Below, in pieces: positions 48,544-57,716 of a stretch of DNA of 64,000 nt. The translations under genes and the position numbers were made by a program. The first letter of the stretch is position 1. Each line of letters opens with the position of its first letter. The notes below the pieces were generated by a model. The model saw nothing but the letters and a program-made list of their open reading frames with translations. It was not told the origin of the DNA and did not search any database. This stretch comes from Phaeovulum vinaykumarii (GTDB lineage: Bacteria > Pseudomonadota > Alphaproteobacteria > Rhodobacterales > Rhodobacteraceae), in the NCBI RefSeq assembly GCF_900156695.1, contig NZ_FTOM01000003.1:186001-250000 (forward strand), read 5' to 3'.

Positions 48544-49422
48544 ATGTTCGTCGCCACGCTTCTGGCCGCGCCCGCGCGCGCCGATCTGGAACGCCACCAT
48601 GTCGAGACGCTGCGCAACGCCTGGGGCGGCGGCGACGCGCGCTGGCTGGCCCCCGGCATCGCCGCCGAATTTGACCTGGGCACCCGGCCCGACACGTTCG
48701 AGGATGCCTGGGCGGGCATGCAGGCGCTGGGCTTTGACCTGGTGATCCAGCCCGCAGCAGACCGGCGCCGCAAGATGCTGCTGGCCGACATGGACAGCAC
48801 CATGATCGGGCAGGAATGCATCGACGAGCTGGCCGCGATGGCCGGGATCGGGGAGAAGGTCGCGGCCATCACCGCCCGCGCCATGAATGGCGAGCTGGAT
48901 TTCGAGGCCGCGCTGATCGAACGCGTGGGCCTTCTGCGCGACCTGCCCGAAACCGTGATCGCCGAAGTGCTGGCCACCCGCATCACCTATACGCCGGGCG
49001 GGCGCGCGCTGATCGCCACGATGAAGGCGGCGGGCGCCTATGCAGCGCTGGTCTCGGGCGGCTTCACGGCGTTTTCGGCGGCGGTGGCGGCGCATCTGGG
49101 CTTTGACGAGCACCGCGCCAATGTCCTTCTGGCCGAGAACGGCCGGCTGACGGGCGATGTGGCCCGCCCGATCCTGGGCCGCGAGGCCAAGGTCCGCGCG
49201 CTCGAGGAGATCACCGCGCGGCTGGGCCTTTCGGAGGCCGAGGTGATGGCCGTGGGCGATGGCGCCAACGACCTGGGCATGCTGGGCCGGGCCGGCGCGG
49301 GGGTGGCGCTGCACGCCAAGCCTTCGGTCGCGGCGCAATGCGACATCCGCATCAACCACGGCGATCTGAGCGCGCTGCTCTATATCCAGGGCTACAGCCG
49401 CGACGAGATCGTGACCGGCTGA
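48544..49422 (+). CDS. serB: Phosphoserine phosphatase
   Basis: Last step of serine synthesis. The 292-aa protein has an N-terminal ACT-like part (residues about 1-75) and the HAD domain: MLLADMDSTMIGQECIDEL with the nucleophile Asp, ALVSGGFTAFSAAVAAHLGF, and VMAVGDGANDLGMLGRAGAG. It begins 90 bases after the DegT-type gene on the same strand. The ATG at 48544 is preceded by CGGGGGGAAA. Confidence 0.96.
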   Translation: MFVATLLAAPARADLERHHVETLRNAWGGGDARWLAPGIAAEFDLGTRPDTFEDAWAGMQALGFDLVIQPAADRRRKMLLADMDSTMIGQECIDELAAMAGIGEKVAAITARAMNGELDFEAALIERVGLLRDLPETVIAEVLATRITYTPGGRALIATMKAAGAYAALVSGGFTAFSAAVAAHLGFDEHRANVLLAENGRLTGDVARPILGREAKVRALEEITARLGLSEAEVMAVGDGANDLGMLGRAGAGVALHAKPSVAAQCDIRINHGDLSALLYIQGYSRDEIVTG

Positions 49423-49613
49423 CGCCGGGGCGGGCGGCGGCCACGGCAGCTGGGGCCACGACAGGCGGCGCGTGGGGGGCCAGGCCGCGGCGCGCCTCGG
49501 CCCGCAAGCCGGCCATCCCGCGCCGGGGCTTTACTTTGCGGCGGACACGGCGGATGAAGGCGGGTCCACCGCCCGAAAACCTGCCCGAAAACCCGCCCGA
49601 AAGCCCCCACCGC

Positions 49614-50366
49614 ATGTTCGAAGTCGCCCCCGATCTTGCCGCCCTGCTGATTGCCGCCGCCTTCGGGGCGGGCTTTGTCGATGCCATCGCCGGGGGCGGC
49701 GGGCTGATCACGCTGCCGGTGCTGATGCTGGCCGGGGCCAGCCCGCTCGAGGCGCTGTCGACCAACAAGGTGCAGGGTGCCTTCGGCGCGGCGACGGCGG
49801 CGGCCAGCTATGCGCGCCGCGGCCATGTCGATCTGCGCCGCCAGATCGGCACCGCGCTTCTGACCGGGGCGGCGGGGTTTCTGGGCGCGCTTCTGGTCAG
49901 CTTCATCCCGACCGATGCGCTGCGCGGCGCCCTGCCCTTCGTGCTGATCGCCATCGCCGCCTTCTTCGCGCTCAAGCCCGGCCTTGACGACACCGACCGC
50001 GCCGAGCGCATCCCCGCGCGCAGCTTCGCGCTGTTCGTGGCGCCCTTCGTGGGCTTTTACGACGGGTTGATCGGCCCCGGCGCGGGCGCCTTCTACATGA
50101 TCGGCTTCGTGCTGCTGGCCGGTTACGGCGTGTTGCGCGCAACCGCCCACACCAAGCTCTTGAACTTTGCCTCGAACATCGGCGGGCTTGCGGCCTTTGC
50201 CGCGGTGGGCGCGCCCTGGTGGATCACGGGGCTGGCGATGGGGCTGGCGCAGGTGGCGGGCGCCTGGGTGGGCTCGCATCTGGCGATGAAGGTGGGCGCG
50301 CGCCTCATCAAGCCGCTTCTGGTCGTGACCTCGGGGGCGCTGGCGATCCGGCTGCTGATGGGCTGA
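49614..50366 (+). CDS. TauE/SafE family permease
   Basis: Integral membrane protein of about 250 aa from the TauE/SafE (TSUP) family, thought to move sulfonates, sulfite or other organic acids. About eight hydrophobic helices are seen. Family signatures are FVDAIAGGGGLITLPVLML (first half) and FYDGLIGPGAGAFYMIGFVL (second half), the repeated motif of the two pseudo-symmetric parts. The start at 49614 has no clear ribosome site; an ATG at 49554 is an alternative and would add about 20 Pro-rich residues. The substrate is not evident. Confidence 0.88.
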   Translation: MFEVAPDLAALLIAAAFGAGFVDAIAGGGGLITLPVLMLAGASPLEALSTNKVQGAFGAATAAASYARRGHVDLRRQIGTALLTGAAGFLGALLVSFIPTDALRGALPFVLIAIAAFFALKPGLDDTDRAERIPARSFALFVAPFVGFYDGLIGPGAGAFYMIGFVLLAGYGVLRATAHTKLLNFASNIGGLAAFAAVGAPWWITGLAMGLAQVAGAWVGSHLAMKVGARLIKPLLVVTSGALAIRLLMG

Positions 50367-50383
50367 GCCGCACGCCACGAAAA

Positions 50384-50411
50384 GGGGGGCGCCCCGGCCG
50401 GAACGCCCCCC
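50384..50411. terminator. Terminator between the convergent permease and aminotransferase genes
   Basis: GGGGGGCG at 50384-50391 pairs with CGCCCCCC at 50404-50411. On the minus strand it is followed by TTTTCG, so it is a good terminator for the aminotransferase gene; on the plus strand the run of T is missing. Confidence 0.75.
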
Positions 50412-50434
50412 GATAGCCTTGCGCAGGATCGCCC

Positions 50435-51760
50435 TCAGTCGAGGCTTTCCAGAACCTCGCGCACCGTGCCGATCAGCTGGTCGATCTGGTCCTTCTCGAT
50501 GATCAGCGGCGGGCTCATGGCGATGATGTCGCCGGTGGTGCGGATCAGCACGCCCTTCTCATAGGCCGCAAGGAAGGCCGAGAAGGCGCGCTTGGTCGGC
50601 GCCTCCGCGATCGGCTCCAGCTCGATCGCGCCGATCAGCCCCTCGTTGCGGATGTCGATCACATGGCGCGTGCCCTTGAGGCTGTGCAGCGCATCGGCCC
50701 AATAGGGCGCGATCTCGGCGCAGCGCTCGAAGAGGCCCTCTTCCTTGTAGGTGTCGAGCGTGGCGATCCCGGCCGCCGAGGCGATGGGGTTGCCCGAATA
50801 GGTGTAGCCGTGGAACAGCTCGATCATGTGCTCGGGGCCGTCCATGAAGGCGTCGTGCACCTCGGCCGTGGTCAGCACCGCGCCCATCGGGATGACGCCG
50901 TTGGTCAGGCCCTTGGCGGTGGTCATCATGTCGGGCGTGACCCCGTAGAACTGCGAGGCAAAGGCCGCCCCCGTGCGCCCGAAGCCGGTGATGACCTCGT
51001 CGAAGATCAGCAAGATGCCATGCTTGCGGGTGATCGCGCGCAGCTTCTCGAGATAGCCCTTGGGCGGCATGATGACCCCGGTCGAGCCGGCGATGGGCTC
51101 GACGATGACGGCGGCAATCGTGTCCGCGCCATGCAGCGCCACCAGGCGTTCCAGATCGTCGGCCAGGTTGGCGCCATGCTCGGGCTGGCCGCGCGTCCAG
51201 CGGTTCTCGTCGGGCAGATGGGTGTGGGGCAGATGGTCGACGCCCGCCAGCAGCGTGCCGAAATTCTTGCGGTTGGTGACGATGCCGCCGACTGAGATGC
51301 CGCCGAAGTTGACCCCGTGATAGCCGCGCTCGCGCCCGATCAGGCGGGTGCGCGATCCCTCGCCGCGGGCCCGGTGATAGGCCAGCGCGATCTTGAGCGC
51401 GGTCTCGACCGATTCCGACCCCGAGTTGGTGAAGAAGACATGCTCCATGCCGTCGGGGGCGATGTCGATCACGCGGTTGGCCAGCTCGAAGGCGGCCGGG
51501 TGGCCCATCTGGAAGGCGGGCGCGTAATCCAGTTCGGCCGCCTGCTTCTGGATCGCCTCGGTGATCTTGGGCCGGCAATGGCCGGCGTTGCAGCACCACA
51601 GACCCGCGGTGCCGTCCAGAACCTGGCGGCCGTCATGGGTGGTGTAATGCATGTCCTTCGCGCCCACGAAGAGGCGCGGCGCGGCCTTGAACTGCCGGTT
51701 CGCGGTGAACGGCATCCAGAAGGCGGCGAGGTCGTTGGGTGTCTTGCGGTCAAGCGCCAT
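50435..51760 (-). CDS. Class III omega-aminotransferase (beta-alanine:pyruvate type)
   Basis: PLP-dependent transaminase, 441 aa, that likely converts beta-alanine and pyruvate to malonate semialdehyde and alanine. It opens NDLAAFWMPFTANRQFKAAP, the mark of this subgroup. Active-site parts are VFFTNSGSESVETALKIA, GRERGYHGVNFGG, LIFDEVITGFGRTG with the PLP-binding Asp, and TTAKGLTNGVIPMGAV with the Lys. It is divergent from rutR and near preA/preT, so it is well placed to deal with beta-alanine from reductive uracil breakdown. A RutR-like operator lies 63 bases before its start. Confidence 0.93.
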   Translation of the reverse strand: MALDRKTPNDLAAFWMPFTANRQFKAAPRLFVGAKDMHYTTHDGRQVLDGTAGLWCCNAGHCRPKITEAIQKQAAELDYAPAFQMGHPAAFELANRVIDIAPDGMEHVFFTNSGSESVETALKIALAYHRARGEGSRTRLIGRERGYHGVNFGGISVGGIVTNRKNFGTLLAGVDHLPHTHLPDENRWTRGQPEHGANLADDLERLVALHGADTIAAVIVEPIAGSTGVIMPPKGYLEKLRAITRKHGILLIFDEVITGFGRTGAAFASQFYGVTPDMMTTAKGLTNGVIPMGAVLTTAEVHDAFMDGPEHMIELFHGYTYSGNPIASAAGIATLDTYKEEGLFERCAEIAPYWADALHSLKGTRHVIDIRNEGLIGAIELEPIAEAPTKRAFSAFLAAYEKGVLIRTTGDIIAMSPPLIIEKDQIDQLIGTVREVLESLD

Positions 51761-51822
51761 TGGGGTCTCCCTGTGCCCCGGCCGGGGCGTGTGATCCATG
51801 CCTCTTGCGGGCAAGATTTTCG

Positions 51823-51834
51823 GACCATGCGGTC
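51823..51834. promoter_or_regulatory. RutR-like operator
   Basis: GACCATGCGGTC differs by one base from the core of the RutR site TTGACCANNTGGTCAA. The flanks TTTTCG and CGGAAA extend the dyad. It lies between the divergent aminotransferase and rutR genes, 63 bases from the former. Confidence 0.65.
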
Positions 51835-51918
51835 GGAAATGACGCTATCAGAGCGGCAAGACCAGTCAAGCGCCGAGCCCTTCGCCGGGTGCGCGGCGGG
51901 ATTGCACCGCGCGGGGGG

Positions 51919-51960
51919 CTCGACTATGCCCGAAGGAAACTCGACTATGCCCGAAGGAAA
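51919..51960 (+). repeat. 21-bp tandem duplication upstream of rutR
   Basis: CTCGACTATGCCCGAAGGAA plus a final A occurs twice without gap (51919-51939 and 51940-51960), 24 bases before the rutR ATG. Each copy contains an ATG and a GAAGGAAA that resembles a ribosome site. The frame from those ATGs runs into rutR out of register. Confidence 0.9.
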
Positions 51961-51983
51961 GACGCCGCGAAAGGGAGCCCGCG

Positions 51984-52676
51984 ATGAGCCCGCCCGACGA
52001 CGACCAGCCCCGTTCCGCCGCCGCCGAGCCGGCGCCCTCCGGCCCGCTTTCGGGTCAGATCTCGGGGCTGGCCGCCCAGCCGCGCACCCGCATCCAGGCG
52101 CGCAACCGCGCCACCATCCTCGAGGCGGCGCTCGATGTCTTTGCCGCCCATGGCTTCCGCGGCGCCACGCTCGATCAGATCGCCGAGGCCGCGCGGCTCT
52201 CGAAGCCCAACCTGCTGTATTACTTCGCCTCGAAGGAGGCGATCTATCTGGCGGTGCTGGACGATCTGCTGGCCACCTGGCTGGACCCGCTGCGCGCGCT
52301 GGACCCGCAGGGCGAGCCGGTGGCCGAGATCCTGGCCTACATGCACCGCAAATTGGACATGGCGCGCGATTTTCCCCGTGAAAGCCGGCTTTTCGCCAAC
52401 GAGATCTTGCAAGGCGCGCCGCGCATCCTGCCCGTGCTCGAGGGCGATCTGAAGGCGCTGGTCGATGAAAAGGCGGCGGTGATCGCGGGCTGGATGGCCG
52501 CGGGGCGGCTGGCGCCGGGCGATCCGCATCACCTGATCTTCTCGATCTGGGCGCTGACCCAGCATTACGCCGATTTCGACGTGCAGGTGCGCGCAGTTCT
52601 GGGCCCGGCGCGCGACCCGCTGCCCGAGGCCGCCGGGCATCTGGACCGGCTGTTCACGCGGTTGCTGACCCCCTGA
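51984..52676 (+). CDS. rutR: TetR family regulator, RutR-like
   Basis: A 230-aa TetR protein closely resembling RutR, the uracil-responsive regulator of pyrimidine use. The DNA-binding part has GFRGATLDQIAEAARLSKPN followed by LLYYFASKEAIYLAVL; the ligand domain shows DFPRESRLFANEILQGAPRI and FSIWALTQHYADFDVQVRAV, both typical of RutR. The N-terminus has about 30 extra residues. AAGGGAG precedes the ATG at 51984. It is divergent from the beta-alanine-type transaminase and convergent with preA-preT. Confidence 0.92.
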   Translation: MSPPDDDQPRSAAAEPAPSGPLSGQISGLAAQPRTRIQARNRATILEAALDVFAAHGFRGATLDQIAEAARLSKPNLLYYFASKEAIYLAVLDDLLATWLDPLRALDPQGEPVAEILAYMHRKLDMARDFPRESRLFANEILQGAPRILPVLEGDLKALVDEKAAVIAGWMAAGRLAPGDPHHLIFSIWALTQHYADFDVQVRAVLGPARDPLPEAAGHLDRLFTRLLTP

Positions 52677-52790
52677 GCCGGGGCGCGCGACAAACGCTGC
52701 GGGGAAAGGGCCGCTTTGCCCCATTGCCCAAGACGCAGGCAGGATGCACAGGCGACAGGCAAAACCGCCGGCTGCGTCCCCAGGGCGCAG

Positions 52791-52814
52791 GCGCCCGCCG
52801 GGAACGGCGGGCGC
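52791..52814 (+). terminator. Hairpin downstream of rutR
   Basis: GCGCCCGCC (52791-52799) pairs perfectly with GGCGGGCGC (52806-52814) around a 6-base loop; GCGGTCTTTC follows. It is in the gap between convergent rutR and preA. Confidence 0.65.
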
Positions 52815-52829
52815 GCGGTCTTTCGGGGG

Positions 52830-54134
52830 TCACTCGGCCGGTTCGGCGGCCATCGGGTTGTTGGGATGCGTGGTCCAGTTGCCATAGGGCCCGACCACCT
52901 TGCCGGTGCGCGGATCGACCGACCCTTCGGGCAGTTCCTTCATGGTGATGCAGCCCTCGACCGGGCAGACATCGACGCACAGGTTACAGGCCACGCAATC
53001 CTCGTCCTTGACGACGAAGGTGCGGTCGGGGCCGATGGCGATCGCCTGGTGCGAGGTGTCCTCGCAGGCGATATGGCAGCGCCCGCACTTGATGCAGCTG
53101 TCCTGGTCGATCACCGCCTTGGTGGTGTAGTTGAGGTTCAGATACTGCCAGTCGGTGACGTTGGGCACGGCGCGCCCGACGATCTGCGCCGGGCTCTCGA
53201 GGCCCTTGGCGTCAAGGTAATCCGACAGCCCCGAGATCATCTCCTCGACGATCTTGAAGCCATAGGTCATCACCGCCGTGCAGACCTGCACGTTCGAGGC
53301 CCCGAGCGCCATGAACTCGGCCGCGTCGCGCCAGGTCGACACCCCCCCGATCCCCGAGATCGGCAGGCCGCGCGTCTCGGGGTTGCGGGCGATCTCGGCC
53401 ACCATGTTCAGCGCGATGGGCTTGACCGCGGGGCCGCAATAGCCGCCATGCGTGCCCTTGCCGTCGATGGTGGGTTCGGGCGCGAACAGGTCCAGATCGA
53501 CCGAGGTGATCGAGTTGATGGTGTTGATCAGGCTGACGGCATCGGCGCCGCCGCGCCGGGCGGCCTCGGCCGGGCGGCGGATGTCGGTGATGTTGGGGGT
53601 CAGCTTCACGATGCAGGGCATGCGCGAATTCTGCTTCACCCAGCGGGTCACCATCTCGATGTATTCGGGCACCTGCCCCACCGCCGAGCCCATGCCGCGT
53701 TCGGCCATCCCGTGCGGGCAGCCGAAATTCAGCTCGACCCCGTCGGCGCCGGTCTCCTCGACCTGGCGCAGGATGAACTTCCAGCTGTCCTCGTCGCACG
53801 GCACCATCAGGCTGACCACCAGCGCGCGGTCGGGATAGTCGCGCTTGACCGCCTTGATCTCGCGCAGGTTCACGTCCAGCGGGCGGTCGGTGATGAGTTC
53901 GATGTTATTGAGCCCGATCAGCCGCCGGTCGGGGCCATAGATCGCGCCATAGCGCGGCCCCGAGACATTGACCACCGGCGCGCCGTCAAGGCCCAGCGTC
54001 TTCCAGACGACACCGCCCCAGCCGGCCTCGAAGGCGCGGCGGACGTTGTATTCCTTGTCAGTGGGCGGCGCCGAGGCCAGCCAGAACGGGTTGGGGGAGC
54101 GGATCCCCAGGAATTCGGATGCGAGATTGGCCAT
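52830..54134 (-). CDS. preA: NAD-dependent dihydropyrimidine dehydrogenase, subunit PreA
   Basis: Catalytic subunit that reduces uracil or thymine to the dihydro form in reductive pyrimidine breakdown. The 434-aa protein has a dihydroorotate-dehydrogenase-like FMN barrel (ASAPPTDKEYNVRRAFEAGW, ELNFGCPHGMAERGMGSAVG with the active-site region, LPISGIGGVSTW) and two C-terminal 4Fe-4S clusters: CIKCGRCHIACEDTSH and CVACNLCVDVCPVEGC. It is the second gene after preT, 19 bases downstream of it. RutR encoded next door probably controls the pathway; the dihydropyrimidinase and ureidopropionase genes are not in this window. Confidence 0.96.
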   Translation of the reverse strand: MANLASEFLGIRSPNPFWLASAPPTDKEYNVRRAFEAGWGGVVWKTLGLDGAPVVNVSGPRYGAIYGPDRRLIGLNNIELITDRPLDVNLREIKAVKRDYPDRALVVSLMVPCDEDSWKFILRQVEETGADGVELNFGCPHGMAERGMGSAVGQVPEYIEMVTRWVKQNSRMPCIVKLTPNITDIRRPAEAARRGGADAVSLINTINSITSVDLDLFAPEPTIDGKGTHGGYCGPAVKPIALNMVAEIARNPETRGLPISGIGGVSTWRDAAEFMALGASNVQVCTAVMTYGFKIVEEMISGLSDYLDAKGLESPAQIVGRAVPNVTDWQYLNLNYTTKAVIDQDSCIKCGRCHIACEDTSHQAIAIGPDRTFVVKDEDCVACNLCVDVCPVEGCITMKELPEGSVDPRTGKVVGPYGNWTTHPNNPMAAEPAE

Positions 54135-54153
54135 TGTGCTTGTCTCCCCTCGC

Positions 54154-55476
54154 TCAGCCCTGGAGGCTGGCGTGAATGTCGAGCGCGGCATCGCGCCCCT
54201 GTGCGACGGCGGTCACGGTCAGCTCCTCGCCGCCCTGCGCGCAATCGCCCCCCGCCCAGACGCCCGGCACCGAGGTCCGGCCCGCAGGCCCGATGGCGAT
54301 GCGCCCGCGTTGGGTCTCGAAACCCTCGGGCGGCAGCAGCGTCTGGCCGATGGCGGTGAAGACCTGATCGGCCGTCAGGGTGAAGGTCTCGTCGGTCACC
54401 ACCAGCCCGTCGGGACCGGCCTCGGTATAGGCGAACGCGACCGCAATGCCCGCGTCGGTGCGGGCAAGCGCCTTCGGGGCGGCGCATTCGACGATACGCA
54501 CCCCGGCCGAGGTCGCGTGGTCCTGCTCATGCTCCGAGGCCGGCATCGCGTCGCGGTCGCGACGATAGACGATGGCCACATCCTCGGCGCCCAGAAGGCG
54601 GGCCTGCACGGCGGCGTCGATCGCGGTCATGCCGCCGCCGATCACCACCACGCGCCGGCCCACCGGAACCTCGGACAGATCGTCGGCCTGACGCAGGCGG
54701 GCAATGAAGTCGGTCGCGGGTTCGGCCAGATCGGCACCGGGGCAGTCCAGCGCATTGGTCCCGCCCAGACCCAGCCCCAGGAAGACCGCGTCGAACCCGT
54801 CGCGCAGATCGGCCAGGTTCAGATCGGCGCCCAGAACGCGCCCGTGCTCGATCGTGATGCCGCCGATCCCCATCAGCCAGTCGATCTCGCGCGCGGCGAA
54901 ATCGTCCACCATCTTGTAGGCGGCCAGCCCGTATTCATTCAGACCGCCGGGACGCGGGCGGGCCTCGTGGATCGTGACCTCGTGGCCCAGCATGGCCAGA
55001 CGATGCGCGCAGGCCAGACCCGCGGGCCCCGCCCCCACCACGGCGATGCGCCGCCCCGTTGCCGCGGCGCGGGTGAAGGGCTGGGGCGCGGCCATCGCGC
55101 GGTCGGTGGCAAACCGTTGCAGAAGGCCGATCTCGACCGGGGCCTCGCCGGCGGCAACGCGCACGCAATTGCCCTCGCACAGAACCTCGGTCGGGCAGAC
55201 GCGGGCGCAGGTGCCGCCCAGGATATTGGCCGACAGGATGGTGCGCGCGGCGGCCTCGGGGGTGCCGGTGGCGATCTGGCGAATGAACAGCGGGATGTCG
55301 ATGCCGGTGGGGCACGCCGCGGTGCAGGGCGCGTCATGGCAGAAATAGCACCGGTCCGCGGCCACACGGGCGCGATGCGGATCGAGCGGCGGTGCGCAAT
55401 CGGCAAAGGCCGCGGCATAGTCGGCCGGATCGAGACGGCCGGGCACGACACCCGGACGACGCTGGCTTGAGGACAT
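54154..55476 (-). CDS. preT: NAD-dependent dihydropyrimidine dehydrogenase, subunit PreT
   Basis: Electron-input flavoprotein of the PreAT enzyme, 440 aa. An N-terminal Fe-S domain carries CYFCHDAPCTAACPTGIDIP and CARVCPTEVLCEGNC; then come an FAD-binding motif VVGAGPAGLACAHRLA and an NAD(P) motif VVVIGGGMTAIDAAVQARLL, ending near VWAGGDCAQGGEELTVTAVA. It is the first gene of preT-preA and divergent from accB with a gap of 294 bases. That gap has an AT-rich TTTTTTATCAAACGGTAAAA stretch near 55531-55550, a likely promoter region; no RutR box was seen in it. Confidence 0.95.
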   Translation of the reverse strand: MSSSQRRPGVVPGRLDPADYAAAFADCAPPLDPHRARVAADRCYFCHDAPCTAACPTGIDIPLFIRQIATGTPEAAARTILSANILGGTCARVCPTEVLCEGNCVRVAAGEAPVEIGLLQRFATDRAMAAPQPFTRAAATGRRIAVVGAGPAGLACAHRLAMLGHEVTIHEARPRPGGLNEYGLAAYKMVDDFAAREIDWLMGIGGITIEHGRVLGADLNLADLRDGFDAVFLGLGLGGTNALDCPGADLAEPATDFIARLRQADDLSEVPVGRRVVVIGGGMTAIDAAVQARLLGAEDVAIVYRRDRDAMPASEHEQDHATSAGVRIVECAAPKALARTDAGIAVAFAYTEAGPDGLVVTDETFTLTADQVFTAIGQTLLPPEGFETQRGRIAIGPAGRTSVPGVWAGGDCAQGGEELTVTAVAQGRDAALDIHASLQG

Positions 55477-55770
55477 GGTGAAGGGCCTCCCTGCTGGCTC
55501 TGGTTTTGGGAAACGCTGGCACGGGGTCGATTTTTTATCAAACGGTAAAATACGCACAGGCGCGATAATGCCCCTCCGGCGCCGAATCCGCAGGCAGCAA
55601 CGGCGCCGCGTGCCGCAAATTGCGTCACTTTGACCAGAGCAAAGCCCCGCCACCTTGGCAGACCCGCAGAAAACAGCGCCTTTTCCTGTCCGCTCGCCTC
55701 GCGTATAACGCAAGCCGATCCGTCCGGACCAAGGCACGTCCGGGCGCCCGAGACCCTTTCCGAGGACGGC

Positions 55771-56265
55771 ATGACCAAACAACCCCACGAAAGCGACGTT
55801 GCCTTCATCCAGGCGCTGGCCGAGCTCCTGAACAAGAACGACCTGACCGAGCTGGAGGTCAAGCGCGACTACGGCGAGGATGACAGCCTCGAGGTGCGGG
55901 TCGTGCGCCAGACCGCAATGATGGCCGCCCCCGTGACCTATGCCGCGCCCGCAGCCCCCGTTCCGACCGCCGCCGCCCCCGCGGCCCCGGCCGCCGCGGC
56001 CGCCGCCCCTGCCGAAGACCCGGCCGCGCATCCCGGTGCCGTGCCCTCGCCCATGGTCGGCACCGCCTATCTGGCGCCCGAACCCGGCGCCGATCCCTTT
56101 GTCAGCGTGGGCGCGCAGGTGCGCGAGGGCCAGACCCTTCTCATCATCGAGGCCATGAAGACCATGAACCACATCCCGGCGCCCAAGTCGGGCACGGTGA
56201 AACGCATCCTGGTCGATGACGCCACGCCGGTGGAATACGGCACCCCCCTGATGATCATCGAGTGA
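55771..56265 (+). CDS. accB: Biotin carboxyl carrier protein of acetyl-CoA carboxylase
   Basis: Carries biotin between the carboxylase and transferase of acetyl-CoA carboxylase. The 164-aa protein has a flexible Ala/Pro linker (about residues 53-85) and a C-terminal biotinyl domain with the lysine in [17 protein letters not shown]. It ends [10 protein letters not shown]. accC starts eight bases after the stop, so accB-accC form an operon. The first part, [20 protein letters not shown], is family-typical. Confidence 0.97.
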   Translation: MTKQPHESDVAFIQALAELLNKNDLTELEVKRDYGEDDSLEVRVVRQTAMMAAPVTYAAPAAPVPTAAAPAAPAAAAAAPAEDPAAHPGAVPSPMVGTAYLAPEPGADPFVSVGAQVREGQTLLIIEAMKTMNHIPAPKSGTVKRILVDDATPVEYGTPLMIIE

Positions 56266-56273
56266 GGTCGGGG

Positions 56274-57620
56274 ATGTTCGACAAGATCCTGATCGCCAAC
56301 CGCGGCGAGATCGCGCTGCGCGTCATCCGGGCCTGCCGCGAGATGGGGATCGCGTCGGTCGCCGTCCATTCGACTGCGGACGCCGACGCGATGCATGTCC
56401 GCATGGCCGATGAATCGGTCTGCATCGGGCCGAAATCCTCGACCGAAAGCTATCTGTCGATCCCCGCGATCGTCTCGGCCTGCGAGATCACCGGCGCCCA
56501 GGCGATCCATCCGGGCTATGGGTTCCTGTCGGAAAACGCCAATTTCGTGCAGGTGCTGGAAGATCACGGGCTGGCCTTCATCGGGCCGTCGTCCGAGCAC
56601 ATCCGCATCATGGGCGACAAGATCACCGCCAAGGACACGATGAAACGCCTGGGCGTGCCCTGCGTGCCCGGCTCGGATGGCGGGGTCGCCGATCTGGACA
56701 GCGCGCGCCGCGTGGCCGCCGAGATCGGCTATCCGGTCATCATCAAGGCCACCGCCGGCGGCGGCGGGCGCGGCATGAAGGTCGCCCAGAACGCCGAGGA
56801 ACTGGAGGTCGCCTTCCGCACCGCGCGGTCCGAGGCCAAGGCCGCCTTCGGCAATGACGAGGTCTATCTCGAGAAATACCTCCAGCGCCCGCGCCACATC
56901 GAGATCCAGGTGTTCGGCGACGGCAAGGGCCGCGCGGTCCATCTGGGCGAGCGCGACTGCTCGCTCCAGCGCCGCCATCAGAAGGTGTTCGAGGAAGCCC
57001 CCGGCCCCTGCATCACGCCCGAGCTGCGCGAGCGGATCGGCAAGGTCTGCGCCGATGCCGTGGCCGCGATCAATTACATCGGCGCGGGCACGATCGAATT
57101 CCTCTATGAGGACGGCGAATTCTACTTCATCGAGATGAACACCCGCCTTCAGGTCGAACATCCGGTGACCGAGTCGATCTTCGGCGTCGATCTGGTGCGC
57201 GAACAGATCCGCGTCGCCGCCGGCCTGCCGATGGACTTCCGCCAGGAGGATCTGACGATCCGCGGCCATGCCATCGAGGTGCGCATCAACGCCGAGAAGC
57301 TGCCCAATTTCACCCCCTGCCCCGGCAAGATCACCCAATATCACGCGCCGGGCGGTCTGGGCGTGCGCATCGACAGCGCGCTTTACGACGGCTATGTGAT
57401 CCCGCCCTATTACGACAGCCTGATCGGCAAGCTGATCGTCCATGGCCGCGACCGCAACGAAGCGCTGGCGCGGCTCTATCGGGCGCTGGGCGAATTGATC
57501 GTGGACGGGGTCGATACCACGGTGCCGCTGTTCAACGCGCTCCTGGCCGAGCCCGACATCCAGAACGGGGATTATTCGATCCACTGGCTGGAAAAGTGGC
57601 TGGCGCGCACCTTCGGCTAA
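56274..57620 (+). CDS. accC: Acetyl-CoA carboxylase, biotin carboxylase
   Basis: ATP-dependent carboxylation of biotin on AccB. The 448-aa protein starts [19 protein letters not shown] and shows [40 protein letters not shown] (ATP loop), [20 protein letters not shown] and [16 protein letters not shown] with the catalytic Arg and Glu residues. It follows accB by eight bases. The stop at 57618-57620 is followed by about 96 bases before aat. Confidence 0.98.
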   Translation: MFDKILIANRGEIALRVIRACREMGIASVAVHSTADADAMHVRMADESVCIGPKSSTESYLSIPAIVSACEITGAQAIHPGYGFLSENANFVQVLEDHGLAFIGPSSEHIRIMGDKITAKDTMKRLGVPCVPGSDGGVADLDSARRVAAEIGYPVIIKATAGGGGRGMKVAQNAEELEVAFRTARSEAKAAFGNDEVYLEKYLQRPRHIEIQVFGDGKGRAVHLGERDCSLQRRHQKVFEEAPGPCITPELRERIGKVCADAVAAINYIGAGTIEFLYEDGEFYFIEMNTRLQVEHPVTESIFGVDLVREQIRVAAGLPMDFRQEDLTIRGHAIEVRINAEKLPNFTPCPGKITQYHAPGGLGVRIDSALYDGYVIPPYYDSLIGKLIVHGRDRNEALARLYRALGELIVDGVDTTVPLFNALLAEPDIQNGDYSIHWLEKWLARTFG

Positions 57621-57716
57621 GCCGCATGCGCGCCCCGGCCGGACGCGCCCCCGCCGCCGCAGCCGCTACCGCCGTGCTCTGGCAGGGGCCCGGCCGCGCG
57701 CGGGGGGGCTAGGCCG

